Position numbers and translations under genes: made by a program. Positions 9,332-18,493 of a stretch of 64,000 nt of DNA are shown in pieces. Source of the DNA: Pedobacter africanus (lineage in GTDB: Bacteria; Bacteroidota; Bacteroidia; Sphingobacteriales; Sphingobacteriaceae); assembly GCF_900176535.1 (NCBI RefSeq), contig NZ_FWXT01000002.1, positions 124,001 to 188,000 on the forward strand, given 5' to 3'. Numbering within the stretch: position 1 is the first letter of the stretch; each line of letters opens with the position of its first letter. The notes below the pieces were generated by a model. That model was given only the letters and a program-made list of their open reading frames with translations, had not been told where the DNA came from and made no database searches.

Positions 9332-10243
9332 ATGAAAAAAAGACCAAATACAGAAGAGCAGATCAGGCGCTATTATGATGAATTGCAGCAGGATGACCAG
9401 ATACTGGATATCACAAGTGCAGAATTTGATCAGGATGCCCTTTACAGTGACATTAGTTCCGGAATAGAACGAGCTGAAAAGAAAAAGCGTTTCTTTAAGA
9501 GATTCCGGAAAGGTGCAGTTGCTGCGGTACTTTTTGGTGGCATTTCAATATTTGCTTATCTGCAACTGGACAAGGACGCTCTGGTTGAACCGGTAAAAAT
9601 GGCGACCGCCATGGCTGAAAATGGTAAGGTTGTTAACCTGGTCCTGGCCGATGGAACGACAATATGGCTTAATTCGGGTAGCACGCTTACCTATCCCAGC
9701 AAGTTTACAGGCAATACCCGGACAGTCAGCCTAACCGGGGAAGCTTATTTTGAGGTCGCACATCGCAAAACACAGCCTTTTCTGATCCGTACAGGTCAGC
9801 TTACCACCACGGTGTTGGGTACCACCTTTAACGTCAACGCTTATAAAAAACAGGAAAATATCAGTGTTTCTGTACTTAGCGGAAAGGTAGGGGTCGCCGA
9901 TGCTGGTGCAAAGCCTGTTTTCCTGACGCCAAACCTGCAGGTGGTCTATAACCGAAGCGGCCGCTCAATGAAGGTTAAGACTGTTGATGCTTCCACATTG
10001 ATCGCCTGGCGCGAAGGAAAGCTGATCTTTAAGGGGACAGCGTTGACTGAGGTACTTGCCGCCATCGAAAGAAAATATGATGTCAGCATAGCTGTCAACG
10101 CCGCATTTAAAGATTGCAGGATTTCTGTAGATTTTAATAACGAGTCCATAAATAAAGTCATGGTTGTGCTTTCACAGGTGCTCAATGCACAGGTGGTTCG
10201 TACATCCGGGGGTTACCTGCTTAAGGGCAATGGCTGCAAATGA
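9332..10243 (+). CDS. FecR-family anti-sigma factor
   Basis: A 303-residue inner-membrane regulator. The cytoplasmic N-terminus (EEQIRRYYDELQQDD...) should hold the sigma factor, a single membrane helix lies at about residues 62-80, and the periplasmic FecR domain follows with LADGTTIWLNSGSTLTYPSKF and GEAYFEVAH. The C-terminal part (LTEVLAAIERKYDVSI ... INKVMVVLSQVLNAQV) matches the DUF4974/STN-interacting domain. It should relay substrate binding by the SusC protein encoded next to it. It follows the sigma gene directly. Confidence 0.93.
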   Translation: MKKRPNTEEQIRRYYDELQQDDQILDITSAEFDQDALYSDISSGIERAEKKKRFFKRFRKGAVAAVLFGGISIFAYLQLDKDALVEPVKMATAMAENGKVVNLVLADGTTIWLNSGSTLTYPSKFTGNTRTVSLTGEAYFEVAHRKTQPFLIRTGQLTTTVLGTTFNVNAYKKQENISVSVLSGKVGVADAGAKPVFLTPNLQVVYNRSGRSMKVKTVDASTLIAWREGKLIFKGTALTEVLAAIERKYDVSIAVNAAFKDCRISVDFNNESINKVMVVLSQVLNAQVVRTSGGYLLKGNGCK

Positions 10244-10326
10244 TGAGCACACATAACCAGATAAATAAACGATTACTTACCGTATTAAACAGCAAAATAT
10301 GACATTAAAGGGGCCTTAAAAATAAA

Positions 10327-10351
10327 CCCTGTCTGAATGAACAGGACAGGG
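10327..10351 (+). promoter_or_regulatory. Hairpin between fecR and susC (locus 1)
   Basis: CCCTGTC (10327-10333) and GACAGGG (10345-10351) form a perfect 7-bp stem 95 bases before the SusC start. There is no T-run after it, so it is not a clear terminator. A hairpin sits in the same place in the second SusCD locus (31981-32009), which suggests a leader, processing or attenuation element. Confidence 0.45.
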
Positions 10352-10445
10352 AGTAATTAAAAATAAGCCAGATACCAGATTTGCCTGGACTTCGAAATCA
10401 TAGGGCAAATGAGGTATAATTTCTTACCATTAATTCCACTAATTT

Positions 10446-13400
10446 ATGAAAAAATCTCTATATGAACGTAGAGTACTTTACCATGTTTTACTATTTATGA
10501 AATACAGTTCTGCTGTCTTTTTAATCATTTGCAGCTTCTTTTCTATTGCAAATGCAAACCGTTCCTACGGACAAAAAATCTTAAACATTCCGGTCACTGT
10601 TACACTCGACAAGGTCAGGCTTCAGGATGCCATCGAGCAGATTTCCCGGACGGCCAACATAAAATTGGCATATCAGGCGGAAGTGATCAGCCCCATGGTA
10701 TTTGTCAATACCAGCTTCAAAAAGGAAAAGCTGGGCAAAGTGCTGGAACAGATCCTTTTTCCCAACCATATCAATTACAGCGTGGTAGGGAATACCATCA
10801 TTCTTAAAAAACAGCCACAGAAGATCAGGGAGGAAGTTCTGGAGAAGAAACCAGACCGGATCATCAGAGGGACGGTGCTGGATACCGCAGGTATGACCCT
10901 GCCAGGTGTATCGGTCCGTGTGGCAGGCCATAAGGAGCTCGGAACGGTTACCGATATCAATGGTAAATACCAGCTGCAGGTACCTGACGATGCCCTTATC
11001 CTTATTTTTAGTTATGTCGGTTACGTAAGCCGGGAAGCGAAAATAAACGGTACCACCTTAAATGTGGTATTAAAAGAAGTCAAATCTGACCTTAGTGAGG
11101 TTGTAGTTGTAGCTTACGGAACCCAAAAAAAGACCAATGTTACCGGCTCCATCGCAGCCGTTACCACCAAAGACCTGATCCGGACACCAACCGCCAGCTT
11201 AACCAACAGCCTGGCTGGCCGTTTACCCGGACTGGTAACCATACAAAACAGCGGGGAGCCGGGAACCGATGGCTCTACTTTATATATCCGTGGCTTTGGT
11301 ACTTACCAGGGACGTAGTCCGCTGATCCTGGTCGATGGTATTGAAAACGCCATTGACCGCATCGATGCCAATGAGGTGGAATCTGTAAGTATTTTAAAAG
11401 ATGCCGGGGCAACTGCTGTATACGGCATGAAGGGCGCAAATGGGGTAGTACTGGTTACCACCAAACGCGGTAAGATCGGAAAGCCAGTCATCTCACTCAC
11501 TTCCCAGCTTTCCAGCCAATCGCCTGTACGTTTGCCTGAATACCTGGATTCTTTTGATGCCCTGACCCTGTTCCGCGAAGCGCTGAACAATGACGGGCTA
11601 AATGCCAACTTATACACAGATGAATATCTGAATAAGTTCCGCGACCGCAGTATGCCTGCCTATGAATACCTTTATCCAAATGTAGACTGGCATAAGGAGC
11701 TGCTGAAAAAGAATTCCCTCATGAACCAGACTAACCTCAATGTAAGTGGTGGATCAGGCTCTGCCAGGTATTTTGTTTCCATGTCGTACCTGAACCAGGA
11801 TGGTCTCTACAAATATGAAAACCTGAACGATTATAACATCAATGCCACCATGAACAAATACAATTTCAGGAGTAATATTGATGTCGACATCACCAAACAC
11901 CTGAGCATGGAACTGAACTTATCGGATGTGGTGCGGGACAGGAACTATCCGAATGAGAGTGCCAGCGATTTTTGGCCACAGCTGCGCAATACGCCGCCTT
12001 ACCTTTACCCGCTCAGCAATCCTGATGGTTCTATACCGGGACAAAAAGACTCACCTCCAAGTCCCTACGGCAGATTAACCCAATACGGCTACGCAAGGAT
12101 GTTTGAAAACACACTGGGTGCAATAGCAGGTTTTAAACTTGATATGCCTTTTGTGACCCCGGGCTTAAGTTTCAGGACACGTTTTGCATTCGATGCACAG
12201 AGCTACCGCAACATTACGCGGCAAAGGAATTATTCTACTTATAAGTTCAGCATGGCGGATGATCAGCAAATGGACCTCACAAAAGGGCAATACACCGAAA
12301 TTACCACCGGCGACGGTTTGCTGGGGTTTACAGTAAATGCAAACGGAAGCCGCAAATCTACCTACGAGGCCTATCTCAACTACGATCGTGTTTTTAACGA
12401 AAAACACGCCTTTACCGGAATGATCCGTTACAACCAGTCGCAAAGCTTTACCAATGGTGGCGATGCCATTGCTGCATTGCCTTATAAGCAGCTTGGTCTG
12501 GTCGGACGTGTCAATTATTCGTATGACCGTAAATATGTACTGGAATTCGATGCAGGCTATAATGGTTCTGAAAACTTTAAAAAAGGACATCGTATGGGCT
12601 TCTTTCCGGCAGTATCTGCCAGCTGGATCATTTCAAATGAGGCCTTCCTAAGCAATTCAAAAACTTTTAATCTGGTTAAGCTCCGCGGATCGATAGGTAC
12701 GGTAGGGGTTGACAACAGTGTAGGACGTTTTGCTTATTTGAGTACCTGGCAGATCGGGAATACCAATGGTTATAAATTTGGTGCGGCCAGTGATGGCAAT
12801 GGCTACAGCGGTGCACAGGAAAGTGCGACAGGAAACGAATTCCTGACTTGGGAAAGGGCACGTAAAACGAACATCGGTTTAGATCTCGAGTTGTTTAACA
12901 GCTCCCTGGTATTTACCGGAGATGTGTTTCAGGAAAAACGCAGTCAGATCCTGACTACAGCCCTGATTATCCCGGAAGTAATTGGTGTACAGAGCCTGCC
13001 GGCTATCAATGCCGGGCGGGTAAGCAATAAAGGCTTTGAGGCAGAATTGACCTGGCGTAAAAAGATAGGTAACCATAACCTGATGCTGCGCGGTGCTTAT
13101 TCTTATTCGACCAATAACATTGACTATGCTGCCGAACCCAATTATAAGCTGGCCTATAAAGGGAAAAAGGACACCCAGATCTTTGAAGCTTATGGCTTAA
13201 CCGCGCTTGGCCTGTTCAAAGATCAGGCTGATATTGACAACAGTGCAGTGCAGCAGTTTGGTAAAGTACAGCCCGGAGATATCAAATACCTCGACCGTAA
13301 TGGCGACGGTGTGATCAATTCGCAGGATGAAGGCTATCTTGGGGCACCTACAGCGATCAAATCTGTCCTTAGTTTTACGGCAAGCTATACTTACGGACAG

Positions 13401-13832
13401 TTTGACCTGAACATATTGTTTCAGGGGGCAATAGGCGGTAAAAGGTGGTTGAATGGTGTATCCGCCTGGGCTTTTGCCGACAATACCGCAGTGCTGGCCG
13501 ATTACATGACCGGTCGGTACAGTCCGCAAAATCCTGATCCCAATGCAAGATACCCGCGCTTAACTTCGGCCGACAATGCCAACAACAACCGGAACTCTAC
13601 CTTCTGGCTTAAATCTTCCGATTACCTGCGCCTCAAAAATGTCGAGATCGGCTATACACTGCCGAAGTCGCTGCTCACAAAAATAAGGTTGAACAATATA
13701 AGGGTATTCGCCAACGGAACAAACCTTTATACCTGGGATAAACTCAAAGTTTTTGATCCTGAGCTTCCCGACGGTTTTGGAAATTACCCGCAGCAGCGTG
13801 TCATCAATTTTGGTTTAAATATAGCAATGTAA
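10446..13832 (+). CDS. SusC/RagA-type TonB-dependent outer-membrane transporter (with STN domain)
   Basis: A 1128-residue outer-membrane importer. After a signal region (to about residue 42) comes an STN domain (about 48-115, ILNIPVTVTLDKVRLQDAI), the signalling domain that contacts FecR; then a carboxypeptidase-regulatory-like beta domain (about 140-215, IRGTVLDTAGMTLPGVSV); then the plug (LSEVVVVAYGTQKK ... LILVDGIEN ... VSILKDAGATAVYGMKGANGVVLVTTKRG) and the barrel. The STN domain fits control by the adjacent sigma/FecR pair. It is followed by susD after 4 bases. The substrate is not evident; the flavoenzyme genes downstream suggest a sugar or glycoside. Confidence 0.95.
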   Translation: MKKSLYERRVLYHVLLFMKYSSAVFLIICSFFSIANANRSYGQKILNIPVTVTLDKVRLQDAIEQISRTANIKLAYQAEVISPMVFVNTSFKKEKLGKVLEQILFPNHINYSVVGNTIILKKQPQKIREEVLEKKPDRIIRGTVLDTAGMTLPGVSVRVAGHKELGTVTDINGKYQLQVPDDALILIFSYVGYVSREAKINGTTLNVVLKEVKSDLSEVVVVAYGTQKKTNVTGSIAAVTTKDLIRTPTASLTNSLAGRLPGLVTIQNSGEPGTDGSTLYIRGFGTYQGRSPLILVDGIENAIDRIDANEVESVSILKDAGATAVYGMKGANGVVLVTTKRGKIGKPVISLTSQLSSQSPVRLPEYLDSFDALTLFREALNNDGLNANLYTDEYLNKFRDRSMPAYEYLYPNVDWHKELLKKNSLMNQTNLNVSGGSGSARYFVSMSYLNQDGLYKYENLNDYNINATMNKYNFRSNIDVDITKHLSMELNLSDVVRDRNYPNESASDFWPQLRNTPPYLYPLSNPDGSIPGQKDSPPSPYGRLTQYGYARMFENTLGAIAGFKLDMPFVTPGLSFRTRFAFDAQSYRNITRQRNYSTYKFSMADDQQMDLTKGQYTEITTGDGLLGFTVNANGSRKSTYEAYLNYDRVFNEKHAFTGMIRYNQSQSFTNGGDAIAALPYKQLGLVGRVNYSYDRKYVLEFDAGYNGSENFKKGHRMGFFPAVSASWIISNEAFLSNSKTFNLVKLRGSIGTVGVDNSVGRFAYLSTWQIGNTNGYKFGAASDGNGYSGAQESATGNEFLTWERARKTNIGLDLELFNSSLVFTGDVFQEKRSQILTTALIIPEVIGVQSLPAINAGRVSNKGFEAELTWRKKIGNHNLMLRGAYSYSTNNIDYAAEPNYKLAYKGKKDTQIFEAYGLTALGLFKDQADIDNSAVQQFGKVQPGDIKYLDRNGDGVINSQDEGYLGAPTAIKSVLSFTASYTYGQFDLNILFQGAIGGKRWLNGVSAWAFADNTAVLADYMTGRYSPQNPDPNARYPRLTSADNANNNRNSTFWLKSSDYLRLKNVEIGYTLPKSLLTKIRLNNIRVFANGTNLYTWDKLKVFDPELPDGFGNYPQQRVINFGLNIAM

Positions 13833-13836
13833 TAAA

Positions 13837-15705
13837 ATGAACAAGATTAACATAAAATGTACTTATGCCATCCTTTTACTGGGAATACTCGTGGCAGGAA
13901 GTTCCTGTAAAAAATACCTAGATGTAGTCCCTTCTGAATATACCACAGAGGAGGATGTGTATGGCAATATCAACCTGGCAGAACAGGCTCTGGCGCGCCT
14001 GTACAACGCCTTGCCCAATGAGCTTACTTCAGATTATGCCGCCTATACAGACGAATCTTTCCACCATTGGTATGATGCGTCAGGAGGGGTTACTGCTTAT
14101 AAGTATAATCTGGGCAGCTGGAGCGAGAATGACAATCCTATGGGCAACTGGGGCGGAAAATACCAGGACATCAGGCGTGCCAATATCTTTATTGAAAAGA
14201 TTGAAGGCGTGCCCATTCCCTTGAACAGGGCCGATTATTATGCGCTCTGGGTGCCCCGTTACAAAGCTGAGGCCAGGTTTATCCGTGCGCAGTTCTTTTT
14301 TGAATTGTTTAAGCGTTACGGAGCAGTACCGCTGTTAACAAAAGCCATTAATGTTGATCCGGATAACCTGGAAGAAACACAGGTTTCCAGGAATTCGGTT
14401 GATGAGGTAGTCGGTTTTATCACTTCGGAATGCGACGAAATTGTAAATACACTTCCGTTAACGCAGGAGGATGCACAGGTGGGCAGGGTAACCAAAGGAG
14501 CTGCGCTGGCCTTAAAGGCGCGCACATTGTTGTATGCCGCCAGTCCGCTTTTTAATGGCAACCCCATGTACAGCGGCATCAAAAACCATGATGGTAAATC
14601 TTTGTTTAACCCCGTATACGATAAGGAAAAATGGAAAAAAGCAGCCGATGCCGCGAAACAGGTAATGGATCTGGGGATCTACAACCTGTATAGCCCTTTT
14701 CCCAATAACCCGGTTCAGAACTACGCCGCCCAGTTTTACACCAGGGATTATACGGAAACCATTTTTTGCCGCATCCTGGCCAATGCTACAACTATAGACG
14801 GACAGCTGGTACCCAATGGCCCGCCTTTTAAAGGTAACGGCAAGTTTACTCCCCTGCAAGAAATGGTGGATGCTTATGAGATGAAAAATGGATATCCCAT
14901 CAACGAACCGGGTTCGCAGTATGCAACTACAGGGACCTGGAGCGGACAACTTTGGGATGGCATTAAAAACCAGAATGTAAGCAATATCTCCAATATGTAT
15001 AAAGACCGCGATCCGCGTTTTTATGCCAGCATCTTTTTTCAATATGCCGTATGGCGTTTTGACGCGATGAAACGACCGGTAAAGCTGGCCTGGTGGGGTG
15101 CCGGAAACGGGCAGACAGATGGCTGGGCAACCAGTAAGGCAGGTACCAATCCATGGGGCTATAATGTGCGTAAATGGATCTCGCCAGAGGTAGACCGGAA
15201 TGCAAACACCGGTACAGGCAAAAGAAACTTCCCGATTTTCCGCCTTGCGGAGATCTACCTGAATTATGCAGAGGCGATGAACGAATACCTGGATGTACCT
15301 GATGCCAGCGTATACCAGTACATCAACCTGGTCAGGAACCGCGTGTCTATGCCGGCCTTGCCTATACTGGCTGCCGATAATACCAAAGATGGTATGCGCA
15401 GACGCATACAGAACGAACGCCGCATTGAACTGGCTTTTGAAAATCACCGTTTCTGGGATGTGCGCCGATGGCTGATCGCTAAGACTGTAGATAACGGAGA
15501 AGTGCACGGCCTGAATGCACGTCCTGCCGCGGCAGAACTTGCTGCAACCGGACTGAATGTGACTTCCGAAGCTGCAGGTGTAGCGGTATTTTATAAGCCA
15601 ACCGTAATCCAGACCCGTACTTTCGTAGACAAACATTACCTGATGCCTGTTCCGCAAACCGAAATAGATAAGGATCCTAATTTAGTGCAGAATTATGGCT
15701 GGTAA
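13837..15705 (+). CDS. SusD/RagB-type nutrient-binding outer-membrane lipoprotein
   Basis: A 622-residue surface lipoprotein that forms the lid of the SusC transporter. Lipobox GSSC with the modified cysteine at residue 24 (GSSCKKYLDVVPSEYTTEEDV is the standard SusD opening). Typical SusD motifs are present: AEARFIRAQFFFELFKRYGAVPL, RLAEIYLNYAEAMNE, and RRIQNERRIELAFENHRFWDVRRW near the C-terminus. It starts 4 bases after susC, so the pair is translationally linked. It is longer than the usual ~500-570. Confidence 0.95.
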   Translation: MNKINIKCTYAILLLGILVAGSSCKKYLDVVPSEYTTEEDVYGNINLAEQALARLYNALPNELTSDYAAYTDESFHHWYDASGGVTAYKYNLGSWSENDNPMGNWGGKYQDIRRANIFIEKIEGVPIPLNRADYYALWVPRYKAEARFIRAQFFFELFKRYGAVPLLTKAINVDPDNLEETQVSRNSVDEVVGFITSECDEIVNTLPLTQEDAQVGRVTKGAALALKARTLLYAASPLFNGNPMYSGIKNHDGKSLFNPVYDKEKWKKAADAAKQVMDLGIYNLYSPFPNNPVQNYAAQFYTRDYTETIFCRILANATTIDGQLVPNGPPFKGNGKFTPLQEMVDAYEMKNGYPINEPGSQYATTGTWSGQLWDGIKNQNVSNISNMYKDRDPRFYASIFFQYAVWRFDAMKRPVKLAWWGAGNGQTDGWATSKAGTNPWGYNVRKWISPEVDRNANTGTGKRNFPIFRLAEIYLNYAEAMNEYLDVPDASVYQYINLVRNRVSMPALPILAADNTKDGMRRRIQNERRIELAFENHRFWDVRRWLIAKTVDNGEVHGLNARPAAAELAATGLNVTSEAAGVAVFYKPTVIQTRTFVDKHYLMPVPQTEIDKDPNLVQNYGW

Positions 15706-15741
15706 CGTTAAGGGAACGCATTTTTGGGGTAGCTAAAGACC

Positions 15742-15762
15742 TTATTGTAAAAGTTACAATAA
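15742..15762. promoter_or_regulatory. Short perfect palindrome between susD and dehydrogenase genes
   Basis: TTATTGTAA and TTACAATAA form a perfect 9-bp inverted repeat with a 3-base centre, 37 bases after the susD stop. It lacks a following T-run, so it could be an operator or an mRNA-processing hairpin between the SusCD genes and the flavoenzyme pair. Confidence 0.4.
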
Positions 15763-15850
15763 CTACTTTGATTTGCTGTAAATAACTGCTACTTTCAATG
15801 CTTGATTTTAAACACAAATTAACCAAATACACAAATCAACCAATTACCAA

Positions 15851-16435
15851 ATGAACAGAAGAGAAGCGCTTAAAAATACCGCTGTCTGGTTGGGTACGGC
15901 AATATCCGCAACAACCTTTGGTGTTTTATTTGAGAGTTTTACCCTTCCTGAAAATGAGAAGAACACCGTCTCATTCTCGGCAGGGCAGGAGCAGGTCCTG
16001 GCAGAACTCGCAGAGATCATCATCCCGACAACCAAAGACATACCCGGTGCCAAAGCAGCTGGCTTAGGCAGTTTTATACCTATGATGGTGACAGACTGTT
16101 TCCCGGCAAAAACGCAGGAAGCATTTGCCGAAGGACTGAAAGCCATGGAGGCCACAGCATTGAAAGATTTTAACAAAGATTTCCTTTCCCTTTCCAGCCA
16201 GGAAAGGGAACAACTGGTTAATAAATTGCGTCTGGATACCATTGCACAACAGAAAGCCGATAAGGCCGCCAAAAAGAATGTACCTTATTTTTTCGTGATT
16301 GCCAGGGACCTGACCGTTCTGGGCTATTTTGCATCAGAGATAGGCTGTACCCAGGCACGTGAATACCTGGCCATTCCTGGTCGTTACGATGGTGCTACAG
16401 ACCTCAAACCCGGACAAAAATCATGGGCCAGTTAA
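15851..16435 (+). CDS. Gluconate 2-dehydrogenase subunit 3 family protein, Tat-exported
   Basis: A 194-residue protein. The N-terminus NRREALKNTAVWLGTA is a twin-arginine-type signal, so it is probably exported folded with its partner. The rest (LAELAEIIIPTTKDIPGAKAAGL ... FIPMMVTDCF) matches the gluconate 2-dehydrogenase subunit 3 family, the small subunit that helps export GMC flavoprotein dehydrogenases. The GMC gene follows after 26 bases. Related pairs oxidise gluconate or the C3 hydroxyl of glucosides (family knowledge); which applies here is not shown. Confidence 0.9.
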   Translation: MNRREALKNTAVWLGTAISATTFGVLFESFTLPENEKNTVSFSAGQEQVLAELAEIIIPTTKDIPGAKAAGLGSFIPMMVTDCFPAKTQEAFAEGLKAMEATALKDFNKDFLSLSSQEREQLVNKLRLDTIAQQKADKAAKKNVPYFFVIARDLTVLGYFASEIGCTQAREYLAIPGRYDGATDLKPGQKSWAS

Positions 16436-16461
16436 TATTTTGGAATAAGGAATCAGCAATC

Positions 16462-18162
16462 ATGAATATAAATACCGATTTAAAGAAAGAAAATACATAC
16501 GATGCTATAGTTATAGGCTCGGGGATTAGTGGCGGCTGGGCTGCAAAAGAGCTGACAGAAAAAGGCCTGAGGGTACTGATGCTGGAGCGCGGAATGAACA
16601 TAGAACATGTGAAAGACTACGATACTGCCATGAAAGACCCATGGGAGTTTCAGCATGCCGGACGTTTAACCGAAGAAATGAAACGTACCCACCCCGTTCA
16701 GAAAAGGGATTATCCTTATTCAGAGTACAACCAGAAATGGTGGGTAAATGATCTGGAATGCCCTTATACGGAAGACAAACGCTTCGACTGGTACCGCGGC
16801 TTCCATGTTGGCGGTAAATCTTTGATGTGGGGACGGCAGAGTTACCGCTTCAGCGACCATAACTTTGAAGACAATGCCAAAGACGGTCATGGCAACGACT
16901 GGCCAATCCGTTATAAAGATTTAGCCCCATGGTACGATTATGCAGAGCGTTTTGCAGGGATCAGCGGACAGGCAGAAAACTGGCCTTTATTACCAGACGG
17001 CCAATTCCTACCGCCTATGGACCTGAACTGCGTAGAGAAATCTGTGAAAAAGAGGATAGAAGAACACTATAAAAGAACGCGTATCATGACCATCGGTCGT
17101 GTGGCCAATTTAACGGTTCCGCATAAAGGCCGCGGCAATTGCCAGTACAGGAATTTATGCAGCAGAGGTTGCCCTTTTGGAGCTTACTTCAGTACACAGT
17201 CTTCTACCTTACCAGCGGCCGAAGCAACAGGAAGGTTAACCTTAAGACCGTATTCTATCGTGAACCACATCATCTATGACAAGAATACCAAAAAGGCCAA
17301 AGGAGTGATGGTGATCGATGCCGAAACCAACAAAACGATGGAGTTTTATGCTAAAATTGTTTTTGTAAATGGTTCTACACTAGGTTCAACGTTTATTCTT
17401 TTGAACTCTGTTTCCGAGGCACATCCTAACGGACTAGGTAATGGAAGCGGACAACTCGGACATAACCTGATGGACCACCACTTCCGCTGCGGGGCTTCTG
17501 GTGAAGCACCGGGTTTTGAAGATAAATATACTTTCGGCCGCAGGGCAAATGGAATCTACGTGCCGCGTTACCGCAATGTGGGGACCGATAAACGTGATTA
17601 CCTGCGTGGATTTGGCTACCAGGGTGGAGCAAGCCGCAAAAACTGGCAAAGCGATATCGCTGAGCTGGCAATCGGGGCCGACTTCAAGGAAAAAATGAGC
17701 AGACCAGGGGCATGGACTATGGGACTTGGTGGTTTTGGCGAAATGCTGCCTTACTATGAAAACAGGGTGTATATCGACAAGACTAAGAAAGATAAATGGG
17801 GGCAACCTGTTTTGGCCATCGACTGTGAGTACAAGGAAAACGAGAAAAAAATGCGTATCGATATGATGAATGATGCTGCCGAGATGCTGGAAGCTGCTGG
17901 TATGAAAAACATCAAAACTTACGACAACGGTTGTTATCCGGGAATGGCCATCCACGAAATGGGCACTGCCAGGATGGGGAATGATCCTAAAACATCGGTA
18001 CTCAACAAGTGGAACCAGATGCATGAAGTGAAAAATGTATTTGTTACCGATGGTTCCTGTATGCCGTCCATCGCCTGCCAGAACCCATCTTTAACTTTTA
18101 TGGCATTAACCGCCCGTGCGTCTGATTATGCGGTTAAAGAGCTGAAAAAAGGTAATATTTAA
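16462..18162 (+). CDS. GMC-family FAD-dependent sugar/alcohol dehydrogenase
   Basis: A 566-residue flavoenzyme. I take the ATG at 16462 because the FAD-binding motif GSGISGGWAAKEL follows soon after it and a purine-rich TAAGGA lies upstream; an earlier ATG at 16423 would overlap the previous gene. The GMC C-terminal signature is present: H498 in HEMGTARMG and N541 in NPSLTF form the expected catalytic His/Asn pair. A four-cysteine segment, RGNCQYRNLCSRGCPFGA, may bind a cluster or stabilise the fold, as in many dehydrogenases of this subgroup. It has no signal peptide and would travel with the Tat-bearing subunit 3. No cytochrome c subunit is encoded next to it. Confidence 0.92.
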   Translation: MNINTDLKKENTYDAIVIGSGISGGWAAKELTEKGLRVLMLERGMNIEHVKDYDTAMKDPWEFQHAGRLTEEMKRTHPVQKRDYPYSEYNQKWWVNDLECPYTEDKRFDWYRGFHVGGKSLMWGRQSYRFSDHNFEDNAKDGHGNDWPIRYKDLAPWYDYAERFAGISGQAENWPLLPDGQFLPPMDLNCVEKSVKKRIEEHYKRTRIMTIGRVANLTVPHKGRGNCQYRNLCSRGCPFGAYFSTQSSTLPAAEATGRLTLRPYSIVNHIIYDKNTKKAKGVMVIDAETNKTMEFYAKIVFVNGSTLGSTFILLNSVSEAHPNGLGNGSGQLGHNLMDHHFRCGASGEAPGFEDKYTFGRRANGIYVPRYRNVGTDKRDYLRGFGYQGGASRKNWQSDIAELAIGADFKEKMSRPGAWTMGLGGFGEMLPYYENRVYIDKTKKDKWGQPVLAIDCEYKENEKKMRIDMMNDAAEMLEAAGMKNIKTYDNGCYPGMAIHEMGTARMGNDPKTSVLNKWNQMHEVKNVFVTDGSCMPSIACQNPSLTFMALTARASDYAVKELKKGNI

Positions 18163-18246
18163 TAGTTGTTTGAGATTTTAGAAAATCAGGAACTCGTTTA
18201 TTTTTTGGAAAGTAAAAAAGCTGTACTGTTCTGAGGCTGGAATAAA

Positions 18247-18273
18247 TTGTTTTTCCCAAAAAGGGAAAAACAA
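18247..18273. terminator. Perfect 11-bp inverted repeat, possible bidirectional terminator
   Basis: TTGTTTTTCCC (18247-18257), loop AAAAA, GGGAAAAACAA (18263-18273). Read on the minus strand it is followed by TTTATT, so it may terminate cvfB transcription. On the plus strand the T-run is inside the stem. Confidence 0.45.
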
Positions 18274-18421
18274 ATGAATCCTAGGCCTCTTCACAGTAAG
18301 CATTTTTACTTTCTTAGCATGATGCTTACCTGATATAGTGTATAATCAGGTTCAAAACCAGCCGATTTTCTTATGCATCATGTAGGCAGAAAAATATACC
18401 TTCTATGAATTGGCCTAGGCG

Positions 18422-18457
18422 CTGCCTTCCAGCTTTTCCAAAAAAGCTGGAAGGCAG
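18422..18457. repeat. Perfect 16-bp inverted repeat (REP-like hairpin)
   Basis: CTGCCTTCCAGCTTTT (18422-18437), loop CCAA, AAAAGCTGGAAGGCAG (18442-18457). It ends 36 bases before the cvfB stop. No T-run follows in either direction, so it is more like a palindromic repeat or an mRNA-stabilising hairpin than an ordinary terminator. Confidence 0.6.
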
Positions 18458-18493
18458 ATGCCAGACAATGAATAGAATGGTTTATTTTTCCCG

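Larger units (their letters stand above)
18163..18493. other. Hairpin-rich 331-bp intergenic region without ORF
   Basis: Besides the two perfect inverted repeats listed separately, GTAAGCAT (18296-18303) pairs with ATGCTTAC (18322-18329), and CCTGAT (18329-18334) with ATCAGG (18345-18350). CCTAGGC occurs twice (18280 and 18415). It lies between two convergent genes. I see no coding frame. It could be convergent terminators, a small structured RNA, or a repetitive palindromic element. Confidence 0.5.

Noticed and set aside
14512..15657. Long minus-strand ORF of 381 codons
   Set aside because: It lies wholly antisense to the clear susD gene and has no recognisable domain.
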